Assembly (NCBI GenBank): GCA_018401565.1
Contig: JAGYKS010000025.1
Location: 372,001 to 436,000, forward strand
Reading direction: 5' to 3'
Source of the DNA: Acidimicrobiales bacterium
Lineage (GTDB): Bacteria; Actinomycetota; Acidimicrobiia; Acidimicrobiales; Acidimicrobilacustridaceae
DNA: 64,000 nt
Shown: positions 50,224 to 59,102 of the stretch, in pieces
Layout of the letters: every line of letters starts with the position of its first letter
Numbering within the stretch: the first letter of the stretch is position 1
The notes under the pieces: generated by a model
The model's input: the letters and a program-made list of their open reading frames with translations, nothing else
The model's database searches: none
Told to the model about the DNA's origin: nothing
Made by a program: the position numbers and the translations under genes

Positions 50224-51216
50224 GTGACTGTTCCGGTGCCTCTGGTCGACTCTTTTGGGCGTGTGCATCGGGATCTGCGCATCTCCATCACCGACAGGTG
50301 CAACTTCCGCTGCCAGTACTGCATGCCGGCCGAGGGCATGGTGTGGCAGCCTCGCGACGAATTGCTCACCTTCGAAGAGATCGAGCGGGTGGTGCGCATT
50401 GCCGTGGGCCGCTTCGGTGTGGACTCGGTGCGCATCACCGGGGGCGAGCCCACCGTGCGGGCCCATCTGCCGTTGCTCATCGACCGGTTGTCCCGCCTCG
50501 GTGTGGACCTGGCCATGACCACCAACGGGGCCACCTTGGGCTTGCTGGCTTCCGATCTGGCTGCCGCCGGTCTGGGCCGGGTGAACGTGTCGCTTGATTC
50601 GCTGCGACCGGAGCGTTTCGCCACCATCACCGGGCGTGACGGTCTGGACCGGGTGATCGCCGGCATTGATGCCGCTGTTGCCGCCGGGCTCGCTCCGGTC
50701 AAGGTGAACATGGTGGTGATGCGTGGTGTCAACGATGACGAAGTGGTGGACATGGCCACGTTCGGGCGTGCCCACGGGGTGACCATCCGCTACATCGAGT
50801 TCATGCCGCTCGACGCCCAGGGGGACTGGGAACGCTCCGACGTCGTTGACGCCGCCGCCATCGTGGCCGCCGTGCATGAGGTGTACCCCCTGGTTGAGGT
50901 TCCCCGAACCACCGCTGCCCCGGCCCAGCAGTGGACGTTTGCCGATGGCGTCGGGAGCATCGGGGTCATCCCCACGGTGACCCAGTCGTTTTGTTCGACG
51001 TGCGACCGGGTGCGCCTCACCGCCGATGGCCAGTTCCGCACCTGCCTGTTCGCCCATGACGACCATGACCTGCGCGCCCTGCTGCGCAGCGGTGCCGACG
51101 ACGACTCCGTGGCAGCGGTCATGGCCACCGCAGTTGGCGCCAAGTGGGCCGGTCACCAGATCGGTCAGGTCCACTTCATCCGTCCCGGCCGATCGATGAG
51201 CCAGATCGGCGGCTGA
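50224..51216 (+). CDS. moaA: MoaA, GTP 3',8-cyclase
   Basis: Radical SAM enzyme for the first step of molybdenum cofactor synthesis. The 330-residue protein has the N-terminal cluster CNFRCQYCMPAEGM (CX3CX2C), RITGGEPTVRAHL, TTNGATLG, VNVSLDSLRPERF, and the C-terminal cluster FCSTCDRVRLTADGQFRTCLF. It ends in the essential Gly-Gly (MSQIGG). The GTG at 50224 starts MTVPVPLVDSFGRVHRDLRISIT. moaC lies downstream but is separated by a hipBA toxin-antitoxin pair. Confidence 0.96.
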   Translation: MTVPVPLVDSFGRVHRDLRISITDRCNFRCQYCMPAEGMVWQPRDELLTFEEIERVVRIAVGRFGVDSVRITGGEPTVRAHLPLLIDRLSRLGVDLAMTTNGATLGLLASDLAAAGLGRVNVSLDSLRPERFATITGRDGLDRVIAGIDAAVAAGLAPVKVNMVVMRGVNDDEVVDMATFGRAHGVTIRYIEFMPLDAQGDWERSDVVDAAAIVAAVHEVYPLVEVPRTTAAPAQQWTFADGVGSIGVIPTVTQSFCSTCDRVRLTADGQFRTCLFAHDDHDLRALLRSGADDDSVAAVMATAVGAKWAGHQIGQVHFIRPGRSMSQIGG

Positions 51217-51319
51217 GGGCCTGTCGGCCTGCCGGTGGTTCGCTGCCAGGCCAAGCGCCAGCACCAGGTGCCACACGGGCCAGCGCACAGTAGCACGTTC
51301 GGCTGCAGGTGTCGTCACG

Positions 51320-51367
51320 CATCCTGTTGCGCAGGGTTGCTGTAGGCTTCATACATCCTGTTATGCA
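51320..51367. promoter_or_regulatory. Candidate hipBA promoter/operator with direct repeats
   Basis: CATCCTGTT-N2-GCA occurs at 51320-51333 and 51354-51367, 34 bp apart (about three helical turns), in an AT-rich patch (continuing to about 51420) upstream of hipB. gttataac at 51369-51376 is a small palindrome. Probably autoregulated by HipB, but the sites are not the classical TATCC-N8-GGATA. Confidence 0.5.
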
Positions 51368-51454
51368 CGTTATAACGGTCTTTTTCGTCAATAATGACAT
51401 CTGTAGCGTGCATTAAAGCCACGTCCTGTGTAGTCAGGCTGATTGAGGAGATCC

Positions 51455-51757
51455 ATGGCGACCCGGCCCATTCCCACCCGTACCCGCCAGGCGGCACGCG
51501 ACCTGGGCATGCATCTGCGCACCTGGCGCAAGCTCGAGGGACTCACCGCCGGGCAGGTGGCCGAACGCGCTGGTGTCAGTCGAAACACCGTGGGTCGACT
51601 TGAGCGCGGTGAACCCACCGTGGGGCTCGACGTGGTGCTCAATGTGGCCAGGGCACTTGGACAACTCGATGACCTGGTGGGTTCGGTTGATCCCTACGCT
51701 TCGGCTCTTGGGCGTGCCCGCAGCACGCAGGTGCTGCCCCAGCGGGTGCGCCGGTGA
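51455..51757 (+). CDS. hipB: HipB-like antitoxin (XRE HTH)
   Basis: A 100-residue HTH protein: AARDLGMHLRTWRKLEGLTAGQVAERAGVSRNTVGRLERGEPTVGLDVVLNVARALG. The ATG at 51455 has gaggag 7 bp upstream. The stop overlaps the GTG of hipA by four bases. HipB-type proteins bind and neutralise HipA and repress the operon. It lies between moaA and moaC, while the upstream intergenic stretch is markedly AT-richer than the flanks. Confidence 0.88.
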   Translation: MATRPIPTRTRQAARDLGMHLRTWRKLEGLTAGQVAERAGVSRNTVGRLERGEPTVGLDVVLNVARALGQLDDLVGSVDPYASALGRARSTQVLPQRVRR

Positions 51758-53049
51758 CCGCACCCACTCTGGTCACCATTGGTGTGTTCGTGGACTCGGT
51801 CCGGCCCTCGGCAGCCAATCCCGGAGTTGTCAGCGACGACCGCACTGCCACCGGCGTCATGGTCGGCACCGCTTCGGTGACCAACCGCAATGGCATCGTT
51901 GCCACCACCTTTGCCTACGACCCCGGGTATCTGGCCACGCCCGGAGCCTGGGCGCTGAGTCCAGACTTGCCACTGGCACCCGGCGGGGCTGCCATCACCG
52001 GGCTGCCCGGGGCACTCACCGACGCCACTCCCAACGGCTGGGGCCGCAACCTGATTCGCAGCGAGTTGCACACCGGAGCCCACGATCTGCGACGAACCGG
52101 TGGCGCCATCACCGATCTCGATCATCTGCTCGGTGCCAGCGACTTGACCAGGATGGGGGCACTGCGACTCACGGTGGGAAACGATCCGACGCCGGTGTCC
52201 ACCGGATCGGTGATGCCCACGCTCGCAGACCTGCCCGCGCTGCTGGATGCCGCCGGTGTTGTGGGCGGCAACGACACCGGCGATGACCGGGCCTCGGCGG
52301 TTGACGCGCTGGTGGGTGCCGGCTCGGCATCGCTGGGCGGTAGCCGACCCAAGGTCCCGGTGGTGGTCGATGGCATCGAGATGATTGCCAAGTTTCCCCG
52401 TCATGACGATGAGTGGAACGTGCCGGCTTGGGAAAAGACTGCACTCGATTTGGCCGAGCTGTGCGGAATCAACGCTCCGAACCGCCGACTGGTGGATGTG
52501 GGAGGTGTTCAGGTGTTGCTGGTCGAGCGTTTTGATCGTGACGCCGGCCAGCGCATCGCCTACCTGAGTGCCCGGACCCTGCTGGGTGTTCCCGGCAGTG
52601 CTGGTGCTGGTGCTGGCAACGACTACGTGGCCGTGGCCGAGGCGCTCAGCGACCACGGAGGCTCGGTGGCCAGCGACCTGCGTCAGTTGTGGCGGCGGGC
52701 GGCGATGTCGGTGGCGGTCCACAACACTGATGACCATCTGGGCAATCACGGGGTGGTGCTCGGTCCCATGGGTTGGACGCTGTCGCCGGTATTCGATGTG
52801 AACCCAGATCCTGACCCGGCAGCGCTGCGGGCCACCTCCATCAACGGTGTCACCAACCCCATGCTCGAGGTGGAGGCACTCGTCGACGCTGCCCCGCACT
52901 TCGGGTTTTCAGCGCATGAGGCCGCAGCGGTGATGGCCGAGGTTGAGGCGGGCGTTTCACACTGGAGGCAGGTGGCAACGGCCAACGGCCTACCTGAGCG
53001 CGAGCAACGATGGTTCGCCTCGGTACTCGACGGTCATCACCGACGCTGA
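51754..53049 (+). CDS. hipA: HipA-like serine/threonine kinase toxin
   Basis: A 431-residue HipA-family kinase, close to E. coli HipA length. Motifs: the GVFVDSVR/GVMVGTASV N-terminal domain, ALTDATPNGWGRNLI, GASDLTRMGALRL, phosphorylation/ATP loop GAGSASLGGSRPKVPVV, VLLVERFDRD, catalytic HNTDDHLGNHGVV and metal-binding SPVFDVNPDPD. All key residues look present. HipA kinases phosphorylate glutamyl-tRNA synthetase or other targets and halt growth. Coupled to hipB by a GTGA overlap. Confidence 0.92.
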   Translation: MTAPTLVTIGVFVDSVRPSAANPGVVSDDRTATGVMVGTASVTNRNGIVATTFAYDPGYLATPGAWALSPDLPLAPGGAAITGLPGALTDATPNGWGRNLIRSELHTGAHDLRRTGGAITDLDHLLGASDLTRMGALRLTVGNDPTPVSTGSVMPTLADLPALLDAAGVVGGNDTGDDRASAVDALVGAGSASLGGSRPKVPVVVDGIEMIAKFPRHDDEWNVPAWEKTALDLAELCGINAPNRRLVDVGGVQVLLVERFDRDAGQRIAYLSARTLLGVPGSAGAGAGNDYVAVAEALSDHGGSVASDLRQLWRRAAMSVAVHNTDDHLGNHGVVLGPMGWTLSPVFDVNPDPDPAALRATSINGVTNPMLEVEALVDAAPHFGFSAHEAAAVMAEVEAGVSHWRQVATANGLPEREQRWFASVLDGHHRR

Positions 53050-53180
53050 GGGTCAGTGCTGAGCGTCGGCGCTGCGGCTTGGCGGGGCGAAGAACCGGAA
53101 TCTGACGCACGTCGGCGGGCCCTGTGGTTGACCCTGGTGGCCCGATACGCCTTCGGACCACTGGCCTACACTCTGTGTCC

Positions 53181-53684
53181 ATGCCCGAACGGCGCCTTAC
53201 TCACCTCGACCCGATGGGCCGTGCCCGCATGGTCGACGTCACACCCAAAGAGCCCAGCCATCGTCGGGCCATCGCCAGGGGCCGTGTGTACATGACCCCC
53301 GAAACCACCTCGCTGGTGGCCAAGGGTGCGGTGGCCAAGGGTGATGTGCTTGCGGTGGCCCGCGTGGCCGGTATTCAGGCGGCCAAGCGCACCCCCGACC
53401 TCATCCCGTTGTGTCACCCGCTATTGGTGGGATCGGTGTTGATCAACTTCCGCATCGAGGACACCCACATCGAAGTCGAGGCCCAGGTGGAGACGTTCGA
53501 CCGGACCGGCGTGGAGATGGAAGCGTTGACGGCCTGCACCATGGCGCTGCTGACGGTGTACGACATGTGCAAGTCAGCTGACCGCTCAATGGTGATCGGT
53601 GATGTGACCCTGTGGGAAAAGACCGGGGGACGCTCAGGAACCTGGCGTCGCGACCCCGGTGATGCCGACGACTCGGGCATCTGA
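53181..53684 (+). CDS. moaC: MoaC, cyclic pyranopterin monophosphate synthase
   Basis: Acts after MoaA in molybdenum cofactor synthesis. The 167-residue protein has LTHLDPMGRARMVDVTPKEPSHR, AAKRTPDLIPLCHPL (active-site His), TFDRTGVEMEALTACTMALLTVYDMCKSADRSM and LWEKTGGRSG. The ATG at 53181 matches the family start. It stands 131 bp after hipA on the same strand and may be read from the hipBA transcript or its own promoter. Confidence 0.96.
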   Translation: MPERRLTHLDPMGRARMVDVTPKEPSHRRAIARGRVYMTPETTSLVAKGAVAKGDVLAVARVAGIQAAKRTPDLIPLCHPLLVGSVLINFRIEDTHIEVEAQVETFDRTGVEMEALTACTMALLTVYDMCKSADRSMVIGDVTLWEKTGGRSGTWRRDPGDADDSGI

Positions 53685-53919
53685 GTCACCGGTAGTCCAC
53701 CCTGCAGCAGTGCTGCGTGGGGTAGGACCAACATCCGCCGACACCAAGTGGCGGGGGCTCCGGCGACGTAGTAGAAACGTCATCAATGTCGTCGAATCGT
53801 AACATTCGCCCCAGTCAGGAATGCCCTGCATTTCGGCCAAATGGGGCCATCGAGAGCATCCACCGAACCGTCGAACGGGTCGGCTATGTTCACAATTACG
53901 CAAAGGTAGGGCTGGGAGC
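53685..53919. other. Intergenic region, no gene seen
   Basis: About 235 bp between moaC and the membrane protein. tatgtt at 53885-53890 is a plausible -10 for the downstream gene. No hairpin with T tract, riboswitch motif or small gene was recognised. Confidence 0.5.
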
Positions 53920-54678
53920 GTGACCTTGGTCGTAGTTGCGATATTGATCATCGCCTGGACCTGGTGGGGAGTGGTCACTTGGCGTGACCGTCGTCACTCG
54001 ACGGGTCGACGAGTAAATTCCATTGCCTCATTCAACAACCACCTTTCGGTGTTGGAACGATCCAGCCCGGCCACCGGTGGCACTGGGGTGCGCAACGTAG
54101 CCATGCCCAGTGTGGTTGGTCCCTACCGCCCCGGTCCCGCCTCCAACCCGTGGTTCGCTCCCGGTGCCCCGGCGACTGACCGTCTGCGCGGATTGGTTGC
54201 CGGCTCACCAATGGAGGTCAGCCGTTATTCCCTGGGTTCAGCCACGAGCCGGACCCTGACCCTCGGCGAGGCGCAGCAGCGTCGCCGCCAGGTGGTGTTC
54301 GGTCTCGGAGCAGCCGTGCCTGTCATGGCCTTGCTGGCACTCGCCTTTGGTGGTCTGTTCGTCCAACTCGCGGTCGTGGTGACACTTGCCGCTGTCGCTT
54401 ACGGGGTGCTGCTGGTCAGGGCCCGACGGGTCGAGATCGAACGTGCCGTCAAGGTGCGCAACATCGCAGCTGGCCGGGCCCCTCGAACGGTGGTCGCAAC
54501 GTATGCCGAACCGGTCAATCGCGGCTTCGGCCAGAGCTACGGCCAGGGTTACGGTCAGGACTACGGGCGCACCTCAGCACCGGCCCACGGCTTCGCTGAT
54601 GACGTTGGCTACGACTCCGACGCCGACGCCGACTCCGACGCTTACGTTGAGCCGGCCTACGCCGGCTACGCCAACTGA
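53920..54678 (+). CDS. Hypothetical membrane protein
   Basis: A 252-residue protein starting at the GTG 53920 (ggag upstream). One N-terminal helix (VTLVVVAILIIAWTWWGVV), a soluble stretch of about 110 residues rich in Pro and Gly, then two close helices (VVFGLGAAVPVMALLALAFGG and LFVQLAVVVTLAAVAYGVLLV). The polar tail has a Gly-Tyr-Gly-Gln repeat (SYGQGYGQDYG) and an Asp-Ala repeat (SDADADSDAY). Not recognised as a known family. It is the last core gene before the tRNA and the accessory region. Confidence 0.75.
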   Translation: MTLVVVAILIIAWTWWGVVTWRDRRHSTGRRVNSIASFNNHLSVLERSSPATGGTGVRNVAMPSVVGPYRPGPASNPWFAPGAPATDRLRGLVAGSPMEVSRYSLGSATSRTLTLGEAQQRRRQVVFGLGAAVPVMALLALAFGGLFVQLAVVVTLAAVAYGVLLVRARRVEIERAVKVRNIAAGRAPRTVVATYAEPVNRGFGQSYGQGYGQDYGRTSAPAHGFADDVGYDSDADADSDAYVEPAYAGYAN

Positions 54679-54781
54679 CGCTCCCACGTTGGTGATCCCC
54701 GGAGCCGATGGTGTCGGGATCGGGGCCGTGAGGTCCTCGTTCGGCCACAACCCCACCCCGCGGTAACCTGAGAACTCCTTC

Positions 54782-54854
54782 GGGGGTGTAGCTCAGTTGG
54801 TAGAGCGCTTCGGTCGCATCGAAGAGGCCAGGGGTTCGATTCCCCTCACCTCCA
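54782..54854 (+). tRNA. tRNA-Ala (anticodon CGC)
   Basis: 73-nt cloverleaf: acceptor GGGGGTG pairs with CACCTCC plus discriminator A; D arm gctcagttggtagagc; anticodon stem cttcg/cgaag with loop GTCGCAT (anticodon CGC, codon GCG); T arm aggggttcgattcccct. The CCA end is not encoded. It is the insertion point of the accessory region: a repeated 76-bp sequence starts at its last three bases. Confidence 0.96.
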
Positions 54855-54927
54855 CTCAGAGGTAAGTACCTAATTCCAAGGATTTACCTACCGAAGTCCC
54901 CGTTGGCGTGTCGCTGGCGGGGGCTTT
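54852..54927 (+). repeat. R1 copy 1: putative attachment site and tRNA terminator
   Basis: A 76-bp sequence beginning with the last bases of the tRNA. It contains the dyad AGGTA-N2-TACCT, a second tacctacc, and a hairpin CCCCG...CGGGG followed by GCTTTGTTGTTT, which may terminate the tRNA transcript. A copy at 61079-61154 matches at 69 of 76 positions by my count, and a third, split by an IS, lies at 61787-62953. Confidence 0.8.
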
Positions 54928-54996
54928 GTTGTTTGCGCACCCGGTTTGCTCTGCCTGTCACCGTCGCGCAGGCGATATTTGTGCCCGTAACGCAAA

Positions 54997-55021
54997 CGAG
55001 CCGCCCCACCGGGGCGGCTCG
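54997..55021 (-). terminator. Strong hairpin at the 3' end of the transposase gene
   Basis: CGAGCCGCCCC, loop acc, then the exact complement: an 11-bp perfect stem. Read on the minus strand it sits directly after the stop at 55024 and is followed by TTTG, a plausible Rho-independent terminator. Confidence 0.75.
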
Positions 55022-55023
55022 TG

Positions 55024-56620
55024 TCAGGGTGGCGGCGCGGGAAAACCTGCGTCACCGCTGCGTTGGCGCAGGCTGGCGGTTAGGCGGCGTGTGGCGGCGG
55101 GGCGTTCGCTGCCGCCGTTCGGGTCGCTACCCCTGTCGGCAGGTAGACGGCCGGGCCTGGCTTGCGGGGCTGGCCCCGCTTGCGTTTCGGTGGGACGGCG
55201 GTGGGCCGTCGCCGGAACGCTGCGACAAGGCGGACGTTGGCTGCTGCGACGGCGAACGCCAACCACGAGCCCGACCTTTTCCTTGGTGCGGACTCTTACG
55301 ATGCCTCGCCGGATGCTTTCTCGGGCTTCGTCTTTGATGTTGCCAAAGAACCCTTCCACCCGGTTGCGTCGGTTCCACGATGCGTACCAGTCCCGGCTGC
55401 CGTGCAGGTCCCGCTGGGCGAGCGGGATATCGGCCGCATTGAACCGTTTGGTGGCCTGAGCACATACCGTGCGGTTGCGAGCGACTTTCGGCGGAGTGAG
55501 TGCGGTCGGCACCGACATCGGAAGTTGCAGCGAGGCCGGGTACGAGGGCGCAACGGAGCTTGCCAGTAGCAGCCGGGCAGCGGTAGTCGGCGTCGCCGTT
55601 GGCTCGGCGTTTGCCGTGGGCAACGAGGGCATACTGGGCACGCTTGGCTATTTGCTGTTGGTAGGCAACGATGTCGGCGATGCTGGCGCCCACCGGGGGC
55701 GGGGCGAGGTTGCGCAGGTTCGCAGGTGTGGCCGGTGAGAACGGGTTGCCGTCAATAATGAGTGCGCCGTGCACGGTGCCTGATACGCCGAGTTGGTCGG
55801 TGCGCAGACCGAACACTGGTTCACCGCCAAGCGCTCGCACCGGTAGGGCAAAGTCGCTGCCGTCGTGGCGGCGGCTGTACGCCCGGTCGGCAACGACGTC
55901 GCCGAGGCTTCCTTGCATGAGCTGCCACGTCGGCAATCAAACCGAGGGCGGTGGGGCCGACGTCTTGGGTGGCGGGTCGCAGCCGGACTCGTCGGGCAAC
56001 CAGGGGGACGTCGGCGCCGACGATGTCGGGCACGGTGACCGCTGCAGTGAGGTCGTAGCCGAACAAAGGGTTCTTCCATGTGGACTTCGCCTGTTGGGTG
56101 CCTCGCCAGCGTGCGTCAGGGTCTGACGACGTTTTGGCTGAGCGCAGGCTGCGTCGCCGCCCCCACGACTCAATGTCGGTGGCGTCCACGGCAATGGACG
56201 TCACTGCGTCAGCTTCGGCTGGCTGGGTGGCATCACACAGGGCGTCAAATACGTCGTCCAAACTGGCGATGCCGTCGGCTCGCAGGGCGGTACAGATCGG
56301 TGTTGAACAGGCGTTGCACCTGCCGGTCGGTGATGCCGCCGGGGCGGGTGAGGCCCAGTCGCTTGCGGGTGGCTGGGGGCAGACCGTTGAGGGTGGAGGC
56401 GATGCGGCAGATGTGCAGCGTGCCGGTGGTTGCCACGAGGTACATGCCGACCAAGAAGTTGCGCATGGTCAGTTCTCGGGGTCGCCCGGTGCGACGCTGG
56501 TGGGCTTTCACCCGCTGCCTCCAGCGTCGCTGCCAGCCCGGAGGCGTCCACGACCCGCTCGGCGGTACGGACCGCCTCGGCGTCGGGTTGGCCGGTCACG
56601 CCGGGCAGTGACGTCCTCAC
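55024..56620 (-). pseudogene. DDE transposase-family gene, multiply frameshifted
   Basis: The protein can be followed through several frames: GRPRELTMRNFLVGMYLVATTGTLH, then SIAVDATDIESWGRRRSL (first Asp), [26 protein letters not shown] (second Asp), [18 protein letters not shown], and [25 protein letters not shown] (catalytic Glu), a layout known from actinobacterial DDE (IS4/1380-like) transposases and related unnamed proteins. At least three shifts occur (near 56530, 55930 and 55600). The GTG at 56620 overlaps the integrase stop. Terminal inverted repeats were not found, so it may belong to the island and not be a free insertion sequence. Confidence 0.65.
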
Positions 56621-57460
56621 TTCGCAGGTACGCCCGGTAGCCGTCCAGCGAGTTGTACTTCGTCAGCCCCGCCCACGCCATCACACGGGTGACAGCCACG
56701 TCGCTGACGAGCAGAGTGCACAGCCAGGTGCTGCGCAGCCGGTACACGCTCAGCGCTGGCACGCCCGGCTGGTTGCGCAACCACCCCGACACTTTGGCGA
56801 TGCTGTTGGGCCCGGTGGCGGCCCCGACGAGTGCACCGGTGGGGCGTTCGGCGGCAACCTGGCGCACCCAGGTGGCGTAGCCGTCCACGGGCGATGACAT
56901 GCAGGCCGTTCACTCTCACGCACCACTTGCCGTTGTGGTCGTGGACGTCGGGGGCTTGCACGCCCCTCATCTCTCCTGCTCGCAGCCCACATCCTGCTCC
57001 GAGGGCGACGATGGCGCTGATGGTTTGGCCTCGCTGCCGGTTGGTGAGCGCCTGCCCGTACCCCCACAGCGTCTGGATTTCGTCGTCGGTGTACGGCGGC
57101 TGGAACTCCCGTCGCACGTAGCGGGGGCAACCCGGCGTTGGGGTCAATGTTGTTGCCGACGGCCAGCTTTCGCAGCCGGCTGCGGTGCGTCGCCGGGTTG
57201 CTGGCAAGCGTGCCGATGTACGCCTCCACGGTCGGGCCGGCCAACGCCACGTTGATATCGGTGTCGTAGCCTTCGTTGTCCATCCACACGAGCAGGCCAA
57301 CCAGGGTGCCGAGGTAGGGGCGGACCTGGCGGGCGCTGGTGCCAACCTGGGCGTTGGTGACGGTTTGGCGAACGGTGGTGGCGAGGGTTTCCCACAGTTC
57401 GGTGCTGCACGTTTCTGTGGTGGGCCGGTAGTTGGCGATTGCCTCCGTGGGGGTGGTCAT
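56617..57460 (-). CDS. Tyrosine recombinase/integrase-like gene (frameshifted)
   Basis: About 280 codons when bridged. N-terminal SAM-like region ANYRPTTETCSTELWETLATTVRQTV...SARQVRPYLGTLVGLLVWMDNEGYDTD. The catalytic domain is partly visible: PPYTDDEIQTLWGYGQAL, IVALGAGCGLRAGEMRGVQAPDV (catalytic Arg I in GLRAGE), then after a shift near 56900 SVYRLRSTWLCTLL (Arg II region, with W for the usual H) and KYNSLDGYRAYL (candidate Tyr). Start at the ATG 57460. Its place next to tRNA-Ala and the R1 repeats makes it the probable agent of integration. Catalytic residues are diverged, so activity is uncertain. Confidence 0.6.
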
Positions 57461-57508
57461 GGCCCGAACGTGAGCGGTTGAGGGTTTGCCACACGGGGAT
57501 ATCCGCGT

Positions 57509-57921
57509 ATGTTCCGCGCCGGTGGGCGATGCTGTGGTGTGGGCCCACCCCGGTTTAAGCCGTCCCGGCTGGTGGCAAACCCGCGCCATTTCGGGCGTTT
57601 GGAGCATCCGGAGCTGCGTGCTGATGCCGGTTTGTCTCCGGTGGAGCGCACTTGGGCGTTGTTGCAGCATCGGGCGGCGTTTGTCACCTATCAGGCGTTA
57701 TCCACAGCCCAAAATGTCGGTTGATGACCTGGCGTAAGCGGTTGGGGAGCGGCCCGATTGGCTGGTCCAGCAAGCTGCACGGCCACGCCCCCTGCCGATG
57801 TCGGGCGGATTTCGTCACGTGGGCGGTCGTGCTGGGCGTGGACGTCTGGCCGGTGCTGGACAAGCAGGAATTTGGCTTGATGGCGGCAAGCAGCAGCAAA
57901 AACCCGGTCACAGTTTGCTAG
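57509..57921 (+). CDS. Small HTH-like hypothetical protein (frameshifted)
   Basis: About 137 codons: RPRHFGRLEHPEL-type N-terminal region, SPVERTWALLQHRAAFVTYQALSTAQN, then after a shift near 57720 SVDDLAKRLGSGPIGWSSKLHGHAP and FVTWAVVLGVDVWPVLDK. The DLAKRLG...WSSKLHG part looks like a helix-turn-helix. It is divergent from the integrase and upstream of the restriction-like cassette, so it could be its regulator. Recognition is weak. Confidence 0.45.
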
Positions 57922-58002
57922 TACCTTTGCCCTACCGGGCGACCGACCTGTGGGCCGACACTTGTCGTCAAAGCGTCGTAGGTAAAGAAGGAGAGGTCGC
58001 TT

Positions 58003-59102
58003 ATGCCTAAGGCCAAGAACAGCAACTTGCGTGATGCTCGTAAGGCCAAAAAGGACGAGTTCTACACCCAGCTTCCCGATATAGAGCGCGAGCTGAAGCA
58101 CTACCGGCAGCATTTTGCTGGCAAGGTCGTTTACCTCAACTGCGATGACCCTCGGGTTAGCAACTTCTTCCACTACTTCTCGTTCAACTTTGAAAAGCTC
58201 GGCCTGAAGAAGCTCATCGCCACCTGTTACAAAAACCAAGACGTTGACCTGTTCAGTCGCAACGAAAGCGACCAGGCCATCTGGCTTGAGTATGACGGCG
58301 ACCGCGACGGCAACAACGTGCCCGACTTGGACGAGATTGGTGTGCGGCCGCTTCAGGGCGACGGAGACTTCTCGCAGTCCCGAAAGCATTTGAGCTTCTG
58401 AGGCAAGTCCGACATCGTGGTGGACCAACCCGCCGTTCTCGCTTTTTCGCGAGTACGTCGCCCAGCTGATGGAGTACGAGAAGAAGTTCATCATCATCGG
58501 GCCATCCGGCGCTGTGACCTACAAGGAGTTGTTTCCGCTGTTCATGGAGAACAAGATGTGGCTCGGTTACGGGTTCCAGTCTGGCAACGCCTATTTCGCG
58601 ACCCCGTACCCGAACGAGTATGCGAAGGGCGTCTACAACCCTGAAACTGGCCTTGTGAAATTCCGCAATGCTCGGTGGTTCACCAACTTGGACATTTCCA
58701 AGCGCCATGAGGAACTCGTCTTGTATAGGACATACGACCCTGCCGAGTACCAGTCGTTTGACAACTTTGACGCCATTGTCGTCCCTGCGACGGCCGAAAC
58801 TCATGTTGGATTGCGACGGGGTGATGGGCGTACCTAGCACCTTCATGGAGCAATACAACCCCAGCCAATTTGAGATTGTCGGCATCACCAAGACCTGGTT
58901 CGGAGCCGCCAGCAAGACCTACCCAAAGCAGAGTCAGGTTGACCCCGACGGCACCAAGACGACGGTAAGCAAGCTCAACGACGGCGCCGCCATCAAGGTT
59001 GCTAAGCCACCTGCCGGAAAGACCTACTACAAAGTTGGTGGAGACATTTTCGTTCAGAAGTATCCGAGAATTCTCATTCGTCGCCGGGAGGCCGCCTCGT
59101 GA
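58003..59102 (+). CDS. EcoRI-family adenine-specific DNA methyltransferase (frameshifted)
   Basis: The first 120 residues are typical: KAKKDEFYTQLPDIERELKHYRQHFAG, VVYLNCDDPRVSNFFHYFSFNFEKLGLKKLI, LQGDGDF. The expected SDIVVTNPPFSLFREYVAQL is present only if extra bases are removed near 58391, 58408 and 58423; AQLMEYEKKFIIIGPSGAVTYKELFPLFMENKMWLGYGF and LDCDGVMGVPSTFMEQYNP follow (another shift near 58795). The family methylates adenine in duplex DNA. Strong ribosome-binding site (aaggagagg) before the ATG at 58003. GC is visibly lower than in the core. The stop overlaps the GTG of the DUF262 gene (GTGA). Confidence 0.85.
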
